A stretch of 43,282 bases of DNA from Desulfobacca sp. (GCA_028695935.1 JAQVHY010000010.1:1-43282); one strand, 5' to 3'. Shown: positions 26,833-35,462, counted from the first letter of the stretch. Numbers and translations are program-made. The notes: generated by a model not told the origin, from the letters alone.

Positions 26833-27669
26833 TTAAGAATATTTGCCAATAAACCGGGTCATCAGACTGTATGCGGTAATATTGATCAACAGAATGGAAA
26901 TCATCAGAATGGCCGCGGTGCCATAGGCGTTGGGCATGGATAGTCCTTCCCGGGCCAGGATATAGAAATGCACCGCCATACTGCGGCCGGAATCGAACAG
27001 CGTGGTCGGAGTGCGCAAGGAGGCCCCGGCGGTAAACAGTACCACCGCGGTTTCGCCAATCGACCGGCCAATACTCAGCACGATACCGGTCATGATCCCG
27101 GGCAGGGCGTTGGGCACCACTACCCGGGTAATGGTTTGCCACTTGGTCACTCCTAAAGAATAACACACCTGGCGATAATCCGGCGGAACGGCCTTGAGCG
27201 CCTCTTCACTGGTGCGAATGATGGTGGGCAAGATCATAATCGATAAACTTAAGCCCCCCGACAGGATAGACCAACCCAACTGCATTTTCATCACAAACAG
27301 GACAAACCCGAACAGCCCTAAAATAATCGAGGGAACCCCGGCCAGACATTCGGCCCCGAAGCGAATAATTTTGGTTATCCAGCTTTCCCGGGTGTATTCA
27401 ACTAGATAAATCGCGGTCGCCACTCCCAGGGGGGAAGCCACCACCAGGGCCACCAGGGTAAGATAGGCAGTGGTAACGATGGTGGGGAAGATGCCCCCTT
27501 CCCGCCCCATATCTCTGATCTCGGAAAACAAAAAATTGGGGGTGACCTGAGGCAGACCGTGGAACGAAACAAAGGCGATGATAAAAATCAACACCAGGAT
27601 GGTCAGACCGGTCAGGCTCCACAGCAGGCTCTTGATCAGACGCTGGCTCAACAATGGATCAAGTCGCAT
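26833..27669 (-). CDS. pstA: Phosphate ABC transporter permease PstA
   Basis: PstA is one of the two membrane subunits of the high-affinity phosphate importer. The 278-residue protein has six predicted spans, beginning at about residue 15. Hallmarks are REGGIFPTIVTTAYLTLVAL, SPLGVATAIYLVEYT, CLAGVPSIILGLFGF and the coupling (EAA-like) region LGVTKWQTITRVVVPNALPG with SIGRSIGETAVVLFTAG after it. The start lies 7 bp after the pstC stop, so translation is probably coupled. Order and orientation (pstS, pstC, pstA, pstB, pstB) match the standard operon apart from the doubled ATPase. Confidence 0.95.
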   Translation of the reverse strand: MRLDPLLSQRLIKSLLWSLTGLTILVLIFIIAFVSFHGLPQVTPNFLFSEIRDMGREGGIFPTIVTTAYLTLVALVVASPLGVATAIYLVEYTRESWITKIIRFGAECLAGVPSIILGLFGFVLFVMKMQLGWSILSGGLSLSIMILPTIIRTSEEALKAVPPDYRQVCYSLGVTKWQTITRVVVPNALPGIMTGIVLSIGRSIGETAVVLFTAGASLRTPTTLFDSGRSMAVHFYILAREGLSMPNAYGTAAILMISILLINITAYSLMTRFIGKYS

Positions 27670-27676
27670 TTGGGGC

Positions 27677-28516
27677 TCATTTCCTCCGAGTGATAACCGT
27701 AGCCAGGGTATTCAAGATCATAATAATGATGAACAGCACAATGCCGGTGGCGAACAGGGCCTCCCGATGCTTACCCGCGGCATAGCCCAATTCCAGGGCA
27801 ATGTTACTGGTCAAGGTGCGGACCGGATCCAAAATCGAGGTCGGGATTTTGAGGGCGTTGCCAGCCACCATAATCACCGCCATGGTTTCGCCGATGGCCC
27901 GTCCCATGCCCAGAATCACTGCCGTAATGATCCCGGAGCGGGCCGCGGGCAACACCACCCGGCGCACCGTCTGCCACTCGGTGGCTCCCAGGGCAATGGA
28001 GCCTTCCCGATAAATCATCGGTACGGCGCTGATGGCGTCAATAGAGATGCTGATTACCGTGGGCAAGATCATAATGCCCAGAATCAAAGCCCCGGCCAAT
28101 AAGGACAGCCCCGGCCCGCCCAGGAATTTTCGGATCAAGGGCACCAACAACACCACCCCCAAAAACCCATAGACCACCGAAGGAATCCCGGCCAGCAGTT
28201 CAATGGTGGGCTTGAGGATGCGGGTCAGCCCGGGCGGCGAAAATTCGGCCATGACAATGGCACAGGCCAGTCCCAGGGGCACGCCGGTGATCAAGGCCCC
28301 CAAGGTGACGTACAGGGAGGAGACGATCATGGCGAAGATGCCAAAATGGCCTTTGGTGGGAGACCAATGGGTCCCCAGGATAAACGCCTTGATCCCGGTG
28401 GCCAGGATGATCGGCAGGCCTTCCAGAAAGATAAAAATGGTGATTAATAGTAATGAGCCGATGGCAGACAGGGCCAAGAGCAGCAAGGTTTTTTCAATAA
28501 TTTTCTCTTTTCCCAT
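27677..28516 (-). CDS. pstC: Phosphate ABC transporter permease PstC
   Basis: The second membrane subunit of the phosphate importer, 279 residues with six predicted spans. Diagnostic segments are FGIFAMIVSSLYVTLGALI, GVPLGLACAIVMAEFSPP, LLAGIPSVVYGFLGVVLLVP and the coupling region IALGATEWQTVRRVVLPAA with LGMGRAIGETMAVIMVAGN after it. The N-terminus is typical (EKTLLLLALSAIGSLLLITI). It follows pstS by about 12 bp and is followed by pstA after 7 bp, so pstS-C-A form a tight unit. Confidence 0.95.
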   Translation of the reverse strand: MGKEKIIEKTLLLLALSAIGSLLLITIFIFLEGLPIILATGIKAFILGTHWSPTKGHFGIFAMIVSSLYVTLGALITGVPLGLACAIVMAEFSPPGLTRILKPTIELLAGIPSVVYGFLGVVLLVPLIRKFLGGPGLSLLAGALILGIMILPTVISISIDAISAVPMIYREGSIALGATEWQTVRRVVLPAARSGIITAVILGMGRAIGETMAVIMVAGNALKIPTSILDPVRTLTSNIALELGYAAGKHREALFATGIVLFIIIMILNTLATVITRRK

Positions 28517-28528
28517 CTAAGTCGCCGC

Positions 28529-29380
28529 TTATTGAACTCCTACCAAGCCCTCGACCTCTAACAGGAGCTGACCCTTCCGGCTCAGGACATAATCAATGAA
28601 GGCCTTGGCGTCTCCAGTGGGAGGGCCCACGGTGACAAAGTAAAAATGCCTCGTCAACTCATAGCGTTTTTCTTTGATGTTAATGGTCTTAGGTGTCACG
28701 CCGTCAATGGCCACGGCCTTAACCTGGTCGTTAACCAGGCCCACGGAGATATAGCCCAAGGCATAGGGATCGTTAGCCACGATCTCCCGCACCGAGCCGT
28801 TGGAGTCCTGCACCAGGGCCGCCGGGGTAATCTCCACCGGGCCCATTACCAGTTCTTCAAAGGCATTGCGGGTGCCGGAGCCTTCCTCCCGGGTAATGGC
28901 ATGGATGCCATGCGGTTTTAACCCTAACTGGGCCCAATTGTTAATCTCCCCGGTAAAAATCTGGCGTAGCTGCGGCAGGGTCAGATTCTCCAGAGGACAA
29001 TCGGGATGGACGATAATGGCGATGCCGTCCCAAGCGATGGGAATGTCGTTCAGCTCTTGTTCGTCCGGCGTCAGATCCCGGGATGCAGTGCCAATCTGCG
29101 CCGCGCCTTGCTGGACGGCTAGAATACCGGCACTGGAGCCGCCGCCTTGCACATTGATCAGCAGCTCCGGATGCCGCTGCATGTAAACCTCAGCCAGTTT
29201 TTCGGCAAAGGGCTGCACCGAAGTGGAACCGGCAATGGTCAGGGTATGACGTTGTCGCTCCTGGCTGCCACAGCCGATCAGGGCCGCCATGATCAGGGCC
29301 GCCATGATCAGGGCCCAGATCAGCGCCAGCCACCAGAAACCTGGCCAGACTATGTTATTGCAGCACATACCATGTTTCAT
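28529..29380 (-). CDS. pstS: Phosphate-binding lipoprotein PstS
   Basis: The solute-binding subunit that delivers phosphate to PstCA. The 283-residue precursor carries a long hydrophobic signal ending in lipobox LIGC, so it is probably a lipoprotein. Phosphate-binding segments are ITIAGSTSVQPFAEKL-like (read as LTIAGSTSVQPFAEKL), QGGGSSAGI, IGTASRDLTPDEQ and AITREEGSGTRNAFEE, all typical of the PstS family. The signal peptide includes a five-residue direct repeat (ALIMAALIMAALIG) coded by 15-base tandem repeats. The chosen ATG has a weak ribosome binding site; an internal ATG at 29368 is possible. First gene of the pst operon. I saw no convincing Pho box upstream. Confidence 0.93.
   Translation of the reverse strand: MKHGMCCNNIVWPGFWWLALIWALIMAALIMAALIGCGSQERQRHTLTIAGSTSVQPFAEKLAEVYMQRHPELLINVQGGGSSAGILAVQQGAAQIGTASRDLTPDEQELNDIPIAWDGIAIIVHPDCPLENLTLPQLRQIFTGEINNWAQLGLKPHGIHAITREEGSGTRNAFEELVMGPVEITPAALVQDSNGSVREIVANDPYALGYISVGLVNDQVKAVAIDGVTPKTINIKEKRYELTRHFYFVTVGPPTGDAKAFIDYVLSRKGQLLLEVEGLVGVQ
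29276..29316 (-). repeat. 15-base tandem repeat in the pstS signal peptide
   Basis: The unit GATCAGGGCCGCCAT occurs at 29276-29290 and 29291-29305, and its first eleven bases (with one end change) recur at 29306-29316. The period is a multiple of three, so gain or loss of a unit would change signal-peptide length without breaking the frame. Confidence 0.85.
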
Positions 29381-29416
29381 TAGTGACCATCCACAAGTTC
29401 TTTATCTAGTTAGTAT

Positions 29417-29543
29417 TCATCCTAAAACTTCCCCGCCCCTGGTAGGAGGGGGTCGGGGGAGGGGGCATAAATTTAAACATATTGAGATTATAGGATATTT
29501 TTCACCTCCACCCCAGTCCTCCCCCCTCAAGGGGGAGGAGACC
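29417..29543 (+). repeat. G-run dispersed repeat, full copy 4
   Basis: ATTCATCCTAAAACTTCCCC, a guanine-run block, TAAATTTAAACATATTGAGA, an AT-rich centre, then a cytosine-run block ending in a CCCCCCTC/GGGGGAGG hairpin. It lies in the 520-base gap upstream of pstS, facing away from it. Apart from this repeat and a promoter candidate at 29806, the gap holds no supported gene. Confidence 0.85.
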
Positions 29544-29805
29544 AATGGTTTCCAGATGGACAATAGTTATTAAACTGGGTCAGGGACCCCTGGCCCTCCC
29601 GCATCATAATGGCGCCCACGATAATCACTCTTGGGTAATGGATCTGAAGCTCCTGCGCCGGCTGTTCCCTAATTTTTAAAAAGAATTATTATATCCCCAA
29701 CCAGAATATCTTGCCTACATCATTTTACCATACCAGATTTTTTGTAAAGCAGAAGATTTTCTTTCATGATTCGCACAATCTGTCAGGCTCGCTGTTACTA
29801 CATGC

Positions 29806-29833
29806 TTGTCAACCCAGAATAAAAATGTAATAT
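29806..29833 (+). promoter_or_regulatory. Possible promoter of the methyltransferase-like gene
   Basis: TTGTCA (29806-29811) and TAATAT (29828-29833) are 16 bp apart in an AT-rich stretch, about 70 bp before the ATG at 29901. Good hexamers, slightly short spacing. Confidence 0.45.
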
Positions 29834-29900
29834 AGATACCACAAGTTTAGCCTGTTGATCAGGAGCTCTGGCAATAATTGGGGGAAAGTTCCAGCTTTTA

Positions 29901-30626
29901 ATGTCCCGGCCAGGCGATGCGAATATTTTGTCGCTTCAAAACTGGCGTGAGCAACAAAGTTTCCAGCGCCAGGCTCAGGCCCTGGTTCGCCTTCCCGGCC
30001 CGGCGGCCCAGCCTTTGGACCATCTGCTAGCCGAGGCCGAATGGCAAGCGCGGTTTCCCGCCGATCAAGATCTGGAGCTGGAGATGATGGCCCTATCCCA
30101 AGCTACTGGGGTTTATTTCTTTCCCTCCAAGGAATGGGTCATGTTAATCGCCCGCTGGTTGCAGAAGTTACAGGTTAGCCGGGTCCTGGAAGCCGGGGCC
30201 GGTCGGGGCTATTTAGCTGCGGCGCTGGGGCCCCTGTTAGCACAGGCCAATATTGCCTTTCGGGCCATTGACCGCCGGGAAGGGGAATTCAATCCGGGTC
30301 TGGCATGTCACCCTAGCGTAGAGCCCGGCGATGTTTTTGCCGAGATCTGGACTTTTCGTCCCCAGGTGGTAATCTACGCCTGGCCGCCGCCGGGGCAGTC
30401 ACTGGCGGCTATTTGCCGCTGTCCCCATGTGCGCTATTTGGTGGTTATCGGGGAGCGGGGCGGCGGCTGTACCGGGGCCGCGGCGGATTGGCCGCGCTTT
30501 CACCATCAAGTTTCCGGACTGCTATCGCGTTATGGGACGGGCCGGAGCGGTCGACGACATCATGCGGTCACGGTTTTTTATGGCGCCGCCAGTCCCGGAT
30601 TTGCCGAATACTGTTTTCCTGGCTGA
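29901..30626 (+). CDS. SAM-dependent methyltransferase-like protein, possible frameshift near the end
   Basis: The 241-residue reading has a Rossmann motif I, VSRVLEAGAGRGYLAAALG (about residues 93-111), with an acidic residue at the end of the next strand (FRAIDRREGE) and a fourth strand QVVIYAWPPP. This is the core layout of a class I methyltransferase; substrate unknown. The last 50 or so residues in this frame look unlike protein (RYGTGRSGRRHHAVTV). One base to the right, the frame reads TIKFPDCYRVMGRAGAVDD and on to LAEYGAKEIT, ending at 30651, with much more GC-rich third positions. Removal of one T in the TTT at about 30498-30500 would join them. An insertion error or a real frameshift is therefore likely. 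The ribosome binding site is weak. Confidence 0.7.
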   Translation: MSRPGDANILSLQNWREQQSFQRQAQALVRLPGPAAQPLDHLLAEAEWQARFPADQDLELEMMALSQATGVYFFPSKEWVMLIARWLQKLQVSRVLEAGAGRGYLAAALGPLLAQANIAFRAIDRREGEFNPGLACHPSVEPGDVFAEIWTFRPQVVIYAWPPPGQSLAAICRCPHVRYLVVIGERGGGCTGAAADWPRFHHQVSGLLSRYGTGRSGRRHHAVTVFYGAASPGFAEYCFPG

Positions 30627-30654
30627 ATACGGCGCAAAGGAAATTACTTAGTTT

Positions 30655-30781
30655 TCATCCGGAAACTCCCCCGCCCCTGGTGGGAGGGGGTTGGGGGGGA
30701 GGGGGAAGGTAATTTTAACATACTGAGATTACAAAATATTTTTTCACCCCCACCCTAACCCTCCCCCATCAAGGTGGAGTG
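30655..30781 (+). repeat. G-run dispersed repeat, full copy 5
   Basis: TTCATCCGGAAACTCCCCCG opens the repeat. It continues with a block of four long guanine runs, TTTTAACATACTGAGATTAC, an AT-rich centre, then CACCCCCACCCTAACCCTCC, whose complement also has four guanine runs. The cleanest full copy. It follows the methyltransferase-like gene. Confidence 0.88.
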
Positions 30782-30822
30782 GAAAGCGGCTTTTCGGATG
30801 GGCTCTACTTAGGAATACTGCG

Positions 30823-31026
30823 ATGCCAGGGATACCCTTTATCGTTTCCGAAGATTGTCTGGCCTGTGGGGCCTGCGTGGAGGTTTGTCCCGAGGTCTTC
30901 CAGCTTAATGAATCTTTGGGTTACGCCCAGGTACTCCATCCGGAAGGTGCGCCGGTCGAAAAGATCCAGGAGGCCATCGACATCTGCCCGGTGCATTGTA
31001 TCCACTGGGAAAATGAGGCTGACTAA
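30823..31026 (+). CDS. Ferredoxin, single [4Fe-4S] type
   Basis: A 67-residue ferredoxin, a small electron carrier. Cluster ligands are in CLACGACVEVCP (Cys12, 15, 18), with the distal ligand in DICPVHCIHWENE near residue 54. Cys22 and the extra Cys near 58 could form a disulfide, as in some single-cluster ferredoxins. The C-terminal DICPVHCIHWENE closely resembles the end of Desulfovibrio ferredoxin I (DTCPVQCIHWEDE, from memory). AGGA lies about 8 bases before the ATG. It stands alone, so its redox partner is not shown by context. Confidence 0.93.
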   Translation: MPGIPFIVSEDCLACGACVEVCPEVFQLNESLGYAQVLHPEGAPVEKIQEAIDICPVHCIHWENEAD

Positions 31027-31213
31027 TAGCCTTTCTGGCGGAATGCCGCTCAATCCCGAAAACTCTGGTGGCGTTATGGGCTGTTACTGTGAAAAAAAGG
31101 AGTCAAACAGATGGGCTAGTTATCGGTTGGTAAGTTTAGAGTGTTAAATTAGCTGTCGTGGTATTAGCCCAATTTTTTAGACGACTAGGAACCAGTTCCC
31201 CGAATTTTATTCT

Positions 31214-31945
31214 ATGACCGAGACTTCAAGTAGCTTTTTATGGATCGCGGCATTTGCTGGTGCTTCGGCGTTGGTGAATGCTTTAGGAATTCTCTCGATT
31301 ATTAAATACAAGGGCTGGGCTGAAAAATCACTCCCTTATTTTATGTGCTTTGCGGCTGGCATATTGATCTCCAGCCCTTTGATATTAGCCTTACCTAATG
31401 CCGTCCGGTCTAATCCCGGGGCCGGATTTACCGCTCTGTTGGGGTTTTTAGTTATGTTTTTTTCCAACAAATTGATAAAGTATTATACCAAAAAAAGAGA
31501 GCTCGCCTTTGGTTTGGTAGCTGCAGAAGGCATAGGGATTCACTCGTTTGTTGATGGCATTATATATACCGTTACCTTTAGCGTCTCTATTTTAGTAGGC
31601 TTTCTGTCAGCAATCGGTTTAGTTATACACGAATTTGCTGAAGGTGTTATTACCTATATATTTCTGTTGAAAGGCGGTTTAAGCAAAAAAGCTTCAGCTG
31701 TATATGCTTTCTTAATAGCCGGTCTTAGTACGCCGATCGGCGCATTTTTGGTTTATCCCTTTGTCAGCCGACTAGAAAGGGCAACACTTGGGTTAATGCT
31801 GGGATTTGTGGCCGGCGTCTTACTCTATGTCTCTGCCTCCCATCTTTTACCAGAAGCTACCGTTTACGAAAAAAAGCATTCCACCCTGGCCTTCATGGCC
31901 GGTGTTGGTTTAGCGCTGTTTATTGTGTTTACTAAATCTCCCTGA
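31214..31945 (+). CDS. ZIP family divalent metal transporter
   Basis: A 243-residue membrane protein with about eight spans. The metal-binding helices are plain: HSFVDGIIYT in span 4 and HEFAEGVITY in span 5, the HSxxDG/HExxEG pair of ZIP transporters (zinc, iron or manganese import). The histidine-rich loop of larger ZIPs is absent; KYYTKKREL stands in its place. Third codon positions are visibly more AT-rich than those of the flanking genes, which hints at acquisition from elsewhere. No clear ribosome binding site precedes the ATG. It is a single gene with 187 bp upstream. Metal preference cannot be read from the sequence. Confidence 0.92.
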   Translation: MTETSSSFLWIAAFAGASALVNALGILSIIKYKGWAEKSLPYFMCFAAGILISSPLILALPNAVRSNPGAGFTALLGFLVMFFSNKLIKYYTKKRELAFGLVAAEGIGIHSFVDGIIYTVTFSVSILVGFLSAIGLVIHEFAEGVITYIFLLKGGLSKKASAVYAFLIAGLSTPIGAFLVYPFVSRLERATLGLMLGFVAGVLLYVSASHLLPEATVYEKKHSTLAFMAGVGLALFIVFTKSP

Positions 31946-32005
31946 GTAGCCTATAAGTATGCTATTAACCAGGGTTAAACTGACAAAGACTCACAAGAGG
32001 TCAAG

Positions 32006-33355
32006 ATGACAAGATTATTTGGCACTGATGGTATCCGCGGCACTGCCAACCTCTATCCGATGACGGCTGATATGTCCTTGCGTTTAGGGCGGGCCTTGGC
32101 TTATGTCATCAAGGACAGTCAGCGTCGGCATCGCATTGTGGTAGGCAAGGATACCCGCATCTCGGGTTATATTTTGGAGTATGCCATCACCGCCGGCATC
32201 TGTTCGATGGGAGTAGACGTCCTGTTGTTAGGCCCGATGTCCACCCCGGGGATCGCCTTTATTACCCATTCGATGCGCGCCGATGCCGGGGTGGTAATCT
32301 CGGCGTCGCACAATGCTTATCAGGATAACGGCATCAAATTATTTTCCGGCCGGGGTTTCAAATTGCCCGACGAATTGGAAGACCGCATCGAAGCTTTAAT
32401 GACCGACTCAGAGGTTGAGAACTGCTGTCCGACCGCCACCGAGGTGGGCCAGGCCTTTCGGATCGACGACGCCCGGGGCCGTTACATCGCCTATCTGAAA
32501 AGCACCTTCCCCAAGGATTTAAGCCTGGACGGGTTGAAAATCGTCCTGGATTGCGCCCATGGCGCCACCTACCGGACCGCGCCGGCAGTGCTGGAGGAAT
32601 TAGGGGCTAACCTGGTAGCCATCGGCGTCAGACCGAATGGCAAGAATATTAATCATAACTGCGGCTCTACGCACCCGGAAATGATCATTTCTCTGGTCAA
32701 GCGCAATCAGGCCGATCTGGGGCTGGCCCTGGACGGCGACGGTGACCGGCTGATCATGGTGGATCATCAGGGCCGGGTGATAGACGGTGATCACCTGATG
32801 GCTATCTGTGCCCGCAGCATGCTCGAAGCTGGCACCTTGCACAAAAAAACCGTAGTGGCCACGGTAATGAGTAATATGGGTCTGGAAGTGGCCCTTAAGC
32901 AGCTAGGGGGACGCCTGGTGCGGACCCAGGTGGGGGACCGCTATGTGGTCGAACTTATGGTCCAAAAGGGCTACAATCTGGGGGGCGAACAGTCCGGCCA
33001 TCTGATTTTTCTAGATCATAGCACCACTGGCGACGGCATCCTGAGTGCTTTGCAATTATTGGCTATTATGCAACGGGAACAGAAATCGCTGGCCGAGCTG
33101 GCCGCCATCATGGAGGTCTATCCCCAGACCCTGCACAACGTTCGGGTGCGGGAGAAAAAGGATTTATCGGAAATTCCGCCGATAATCAAGGCAATCCGCG
33201 CTGCTGAAAAAACCCTGGGAGAACGCGGTCGCTTGCTGATCCGTTACTCCGGCACCGAACCGCTGGTGCGAGTCATGTGCGAAGGTGAAGATCAACAGGC
33301 AATCGAAACTATCGCTCAAGAGGTGGCGCAGTTAATCCAGGCTCATTTAAGTTAA
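32006..33355 (+). CDS. glmM: Phosphoglucosamine mutase
   Basis: GlmM converts glucosamine-6-phosphate to glucosamine-1-phosphate for peptidoglycan and lipopolysaccharide precursors. The 449-residue length is standard. It starts with [12 protein letters not shown]. The phosphoserine loop is VVISASHN with catalytic Ser101, the Mg-binding loop is [12 protein letters not shown], the sugar-binding loop is [10 protein letters not shown], and the phosphate-binding loop is [18 protein letters not shown] precedes the ATG. It is the first gene of a three-gene run with coaX (12 bp later) and a SagB-like gene. Confidence 0.97.
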   Translation: MTRLFGTDGIRGTANLYPMTADMSLRLGRALAYVIKDSQRRHRIVVGKDTRISGYILEYAITAGICSMGVDVLLLGPMSTPGIAFITHSMRADAGVVISASHNAYQDNGIKLFSGRGFKLPDELEDRIEALMTDSEVENCCPTATEVGQAFRIDDARGRYIAYLKSTFPKDLSLDGLKIVLDCAHGATYRTAPAVLEELGANLVAIGVRPNGKNINHNCGSTHPEMIISLVKRNQADLGLALDGDGDRLIMVDHQGRVIDGDHLMAICARSMLEAGTLHKKTVVATVMSNMGLEVALKQLGGRLVRTQVGDRYVVELMVQKGYNLGGEQSGHLIFLDHSTTGDGILSALQLLAIMQREQKSLAELAAIMEVYPQTLHNVRVREKKDLSEIPPIIKAIRAAEKTLGERGRLLIRYSGTEPLVRVMCEGEDQQAIETIAQEVAQLIQAHLS

Positions 33356-33367
33356 GGAGGTTTTAAG

Positions 33368-34150
33368 GTGCTCATCGTTATTGACGTGGGCAATTCCAAC
33401 ACCGTGATCGGAGTTTATCAGGATGACCGGTTGGTCAGCGACTGGCGCATCCGCACGGAAAAAGATGCCACCGCCGACGAGTATGGTCTGCTGCTCCGGA
33501 ATCTTTTTCAAGCCCAAGGCTTGCCCTTGGAGCCGGAAACTGATTTAGCCATCTCCTGCGTGGTCCCTCCCATGATCAATACCCTGGAGAAATTCGGTCA
33601 GCGGTATTTAGGGGTCAAGCCCTTATTAATCGGTCCTGGCATCAAGACCGGGATGCCGATCTATTACGATAATCCCAAGGAAGTCGGGGCGGATCGTATC
33701 GTCAATGCCGTGGCGGCCTATGAAAAGGTCAAAGGCAGCGTCATTGTGGTTGATTTTGGCACCGCGACCACCTTTGATGTAGTCTCCAATCAGGGGGAAT
33801 ACCTGGGCGGGTTGATTGCCCCGGGGATAACCATTTCCTGTGAAGCCCTGTTTATTAAAGCCTCCAAACTGCCGCGGGTGGAGATCTTCATGAAACCGCG
33901 CCACGTGATTGCCAAGGACACGATCAGCAGTATGAATGCCGGTATCATTTACGGCTTTGCCGGGCTGGTGGACGGGGTGGTGCGACGGATTAAGAAGGCC
34001 CTTCAGCATCCGGTAACCGTGATCGCCACCGGTGGCCTGGCCGATCTGATTGCCCCGGAAACCGAGACCGTGGATTGGGTTGACGAATTTTTAACCCTGG
34101 AGGGGCTGAGAATCATCTATTATCGCAACCGGCCCCGCAAGGAGGGCTGA
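33368..34150 (+). CDS. coaX: Type III pantothenate kinase
   Basis: CoaX catalyses the first step of coenzyme A synthesis, phosphorylating pantothenate without the feedback control of CoaA. The 260-residue protein begins [17 protein letters not shown] from a GTG codon that follows AAGGAGG with good spacing. Motifs of the ASKHA fold are present: the phosphate-1 loop DVGNSNT, a substrate region with [13 protein letters not shown], and the phosphate-2 loop [12 protein letters not shown]. The glycine-rich adenosine motif [11 protein letters not shown] is near the C-terminus. Linked to glmM upstream and a nitroreductase-like gene 4 bp downstream. Confidence 0.97.
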   Translation: MLIVIDVGNSNTVIGVYQDDRLVSDWRIRTEKDATADEYGLLLRNLFQAQGLPLEPETDLAISCVVPPMINTLEKFGQRYLGVKPLLIGPGIKTGMPIYYDNPKEVGADRIVNAVAAYEKVKGSVIVVDFGTATTFDVVSNQGEYLGGLIAPGITISCEALFIKASKLPRVEIFMKPRHVIAKDTISSMNAGIIYGFAGLVDGVVRRIKKALQHPVTVIATGGLADLIAPETETVDWVDEFLTLEGLRIIYYRNRPRKEG

Positions 34151-34154
34151 GGCC

Positions 34155-34895
34155 ATGACCGATCTGGGCGCCGGTATTGGCATCCGCTATCTTTTAGAAA
34201 CTCGCTATGATCGGGACGATCTGGGCGGCCAGCCCCGGGAGCACTTCAGCCGGGCACCGGCCTTTAAGGAATATCCCCCTGATACCCGGCGGGTGAAGTT
34301 ACCGGCCGTCGCCGAGCAATTCAAGGCCGATTTCTGGGCCTTGGTTAAGGAGCGGCGTTCACTGCGGGATTATCTGGATCGCCCTTTAAGCCTGGTCGAA
34401 TTGGCTGGCCTGTTGTGGGCCACCCAGGGGGTCACCCTGACCTATCGCAATTTTGCCTTCCGGGCGGTGCCGTCGGCCGGGGCCCTCTATCCGGTCGAAA
34501 CCTATGTGGCGGTCCATCAAGTTACCGGTCTCGATCCGGGCATCTGGCATTTCCAGGTCCGGGAATTTGGCCTGGAACTGGTGAACCCCGGAGACTGGCG
34601 GCGGGAGCTGGTAGCTGCCGGACTGAATCAAAGCTTTCTGGGCACCGCGGCAGTGGTCTTTATCTGGTCCGGCATCCTGCGCCGATCGCTATGGAAATAT
34701 CGCCAGCGGGCCATCCGCTATCTCTTTCTGGATGCCGGCCAGATCTGCCAAAACCTGCACCTGGCGGCCACTGCCCTGGAATTGGGATGCTGTCCGGTAG
34801 GGGCCTTTTTTGACGGTGAAGTGGAGCGCCTGCTCCAAATCGACGGCCAGGAAGAAGTGGCGCTTTACCTGGCCGCGGTGGGTCGGGTCGGCTAA
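34155..34895 (+). CDS. SagB/ThcOx-type nitroreductase family protein
   Basis: The 246-residue protein is of the FMN-dependent nitroreductase superfamily, SagB/ThcOx branch. Motifs include RRSLRDYLDRPLSLVELAGL (flavin-phosphate binding), the AVPSAGALYPVETYVAV segment that is the SagB hallmark, LFLDAGQICQNLHLAATALE and GCCPVGAFFDGEVERLL. Family members in peptide gene clusters oxidise azolines made by YcaO enzymes; many others stand alone with unknown roles. A YcaO-TPR gene is 9 kb away but not linked. It starts 4 bp after coaX, with GGAGG ahead of the ATG, so it is read with glmM and coaX. Confidence 0.9.
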   Translation: MTDLGAGIGIRYLLETRYDRDDLGGQPREHFSRAPAFKEYPPDTRRVKLPAVAEQFKADFWALVKERRSLRDYLDRPLSLVELAGLLWATQGVTLTYRNFAFRAVPSAGALYPVETYVAVHQVTGLDPGIWHFQVREFGLELVNPGDWRRELVAAGLNQSFLGTAAVVFIWSGILRRSLWKYRQRAIRYLFLDAGQICQNLHLAATALELGCCPVGAFFDGEVERLLQIDGQEEVALYLAAVGRVG

Positions 34896-34955
34896 TGCGT
34901 TTTCTGTTTTAAATGGGCGGTTTGTAAACTTAAATTAAGTCTTTTATGGTGTAAA

Positions 34956-35234
34956 TTGAAGCCGCTCCGTTGGACAACTCATGCCTTGGATAACCTGGCT
35001 GACCGGGAGATCGATAAGTCGGAGGCTGAAAAGACCTTAACTGAGCCGGAATTTGTGGTGGCCGGACAGTTGCCCCGTCAGATTTTGATGCGGAGATATT
35101 TCGATGAGCTACTACAACAGGATATGCTGCTGCGCGTGGTGGTTGAGGAAACCGTCGCCGAAAGGTTAGTTATTACGGTATATAAAACCTCACAGATCGC
35201 CAGGTATTTGAAAGGATTGACACATGAAAGTTAG
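34956..35234 (+). CDS. DUF4258-type small protein, possible toxin
   Basis: A 92-residue protein reading LRWTTHALDNLADREIDKSE at its start, the pattern of the DUF4258 family (a conserved His followed by an R/K-rich helix). It ends with VITVYKTSQIARYL, similar to small RNase-like toxins of the RelE/HigB type that finish with a Val-Tyr strand. The start is TTG at 34956; no ATG or GTG is available and the ribosome binding site is poor. It overlaps the next gene by 11 bases. DUF4258 and DUF2283 are often found as neighbours, and a toxin-antitoxin role has been proposed for such pairs. No activity can be shown from sequence. Confidence 0.75.
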   Translation: MKPLRWTTHALDNLADREIDKSEAEKTLTEPEFVVAGQLPRQILMRRYFDELLQQDMLLRVVVEETVAERLVITVYKTSQIARYLKGLTHES

Positions 35235-35421
35235 CTATGATCCAGAAACCGACTCATTGACTATTACCCTCCGTGAGGAACGGATTAAGGAAAGCGACGA
35301 GATCCGCCCGGGCATTATTGTCGACTTTGGCTATGACGGCGGCATCGTTCGTTTCGAGATCTTGCAGGCTTCTAAAGTGGTGCATAACGCTCGAGAGATA
35401 CAGTTCGCCGTCGGCCAATAG
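35224..35421 (+). CDS. DUF2283 small protein, possible antitoxin
   Basis: A 65-residue DUF2283 protein: MKVSYDPETDSLTITLREE, then RPGIIVDFGYDGGIVRFEIL and a hydrophobic C-terminal helix. This family is a compact beta-rich fold. AAAGGATTG lies just ahead of the ATG, inside the end of the DUF4258 gene, so the two are translationally coupled. The acidic, short nature and its place downstream of a basic partner fit an antitoxin, by inference. Confidence 0.85.
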   Translation: MKVSYDPETDSLTITLREERIKESDEIRPGIIVDFGYDGGIVRFEILQASKVVHNAREIQFAVGQ

Positions 35422-35462
35422 TTGTTCATTGCTGTCAGTTTAAATCCTAAATACGCTTGCCC

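Noticed and set aside
29541-29705. Protein-like open stretch on the minus strand (contains HYPRVIIVGAIMMREG)
   Set aside because: No start codon follows the stop at its upstream end, it is about 50 codons long, and it ends inside the repeat. It may be a gene remnant but cannot be assigned.
31097-31119. AAGGAG followed by ATG GGC TAG, a two-codon minigene
   Set aside because: A chance combination in a non-coding gap; nothing downstream is positioned to be regulated by it.
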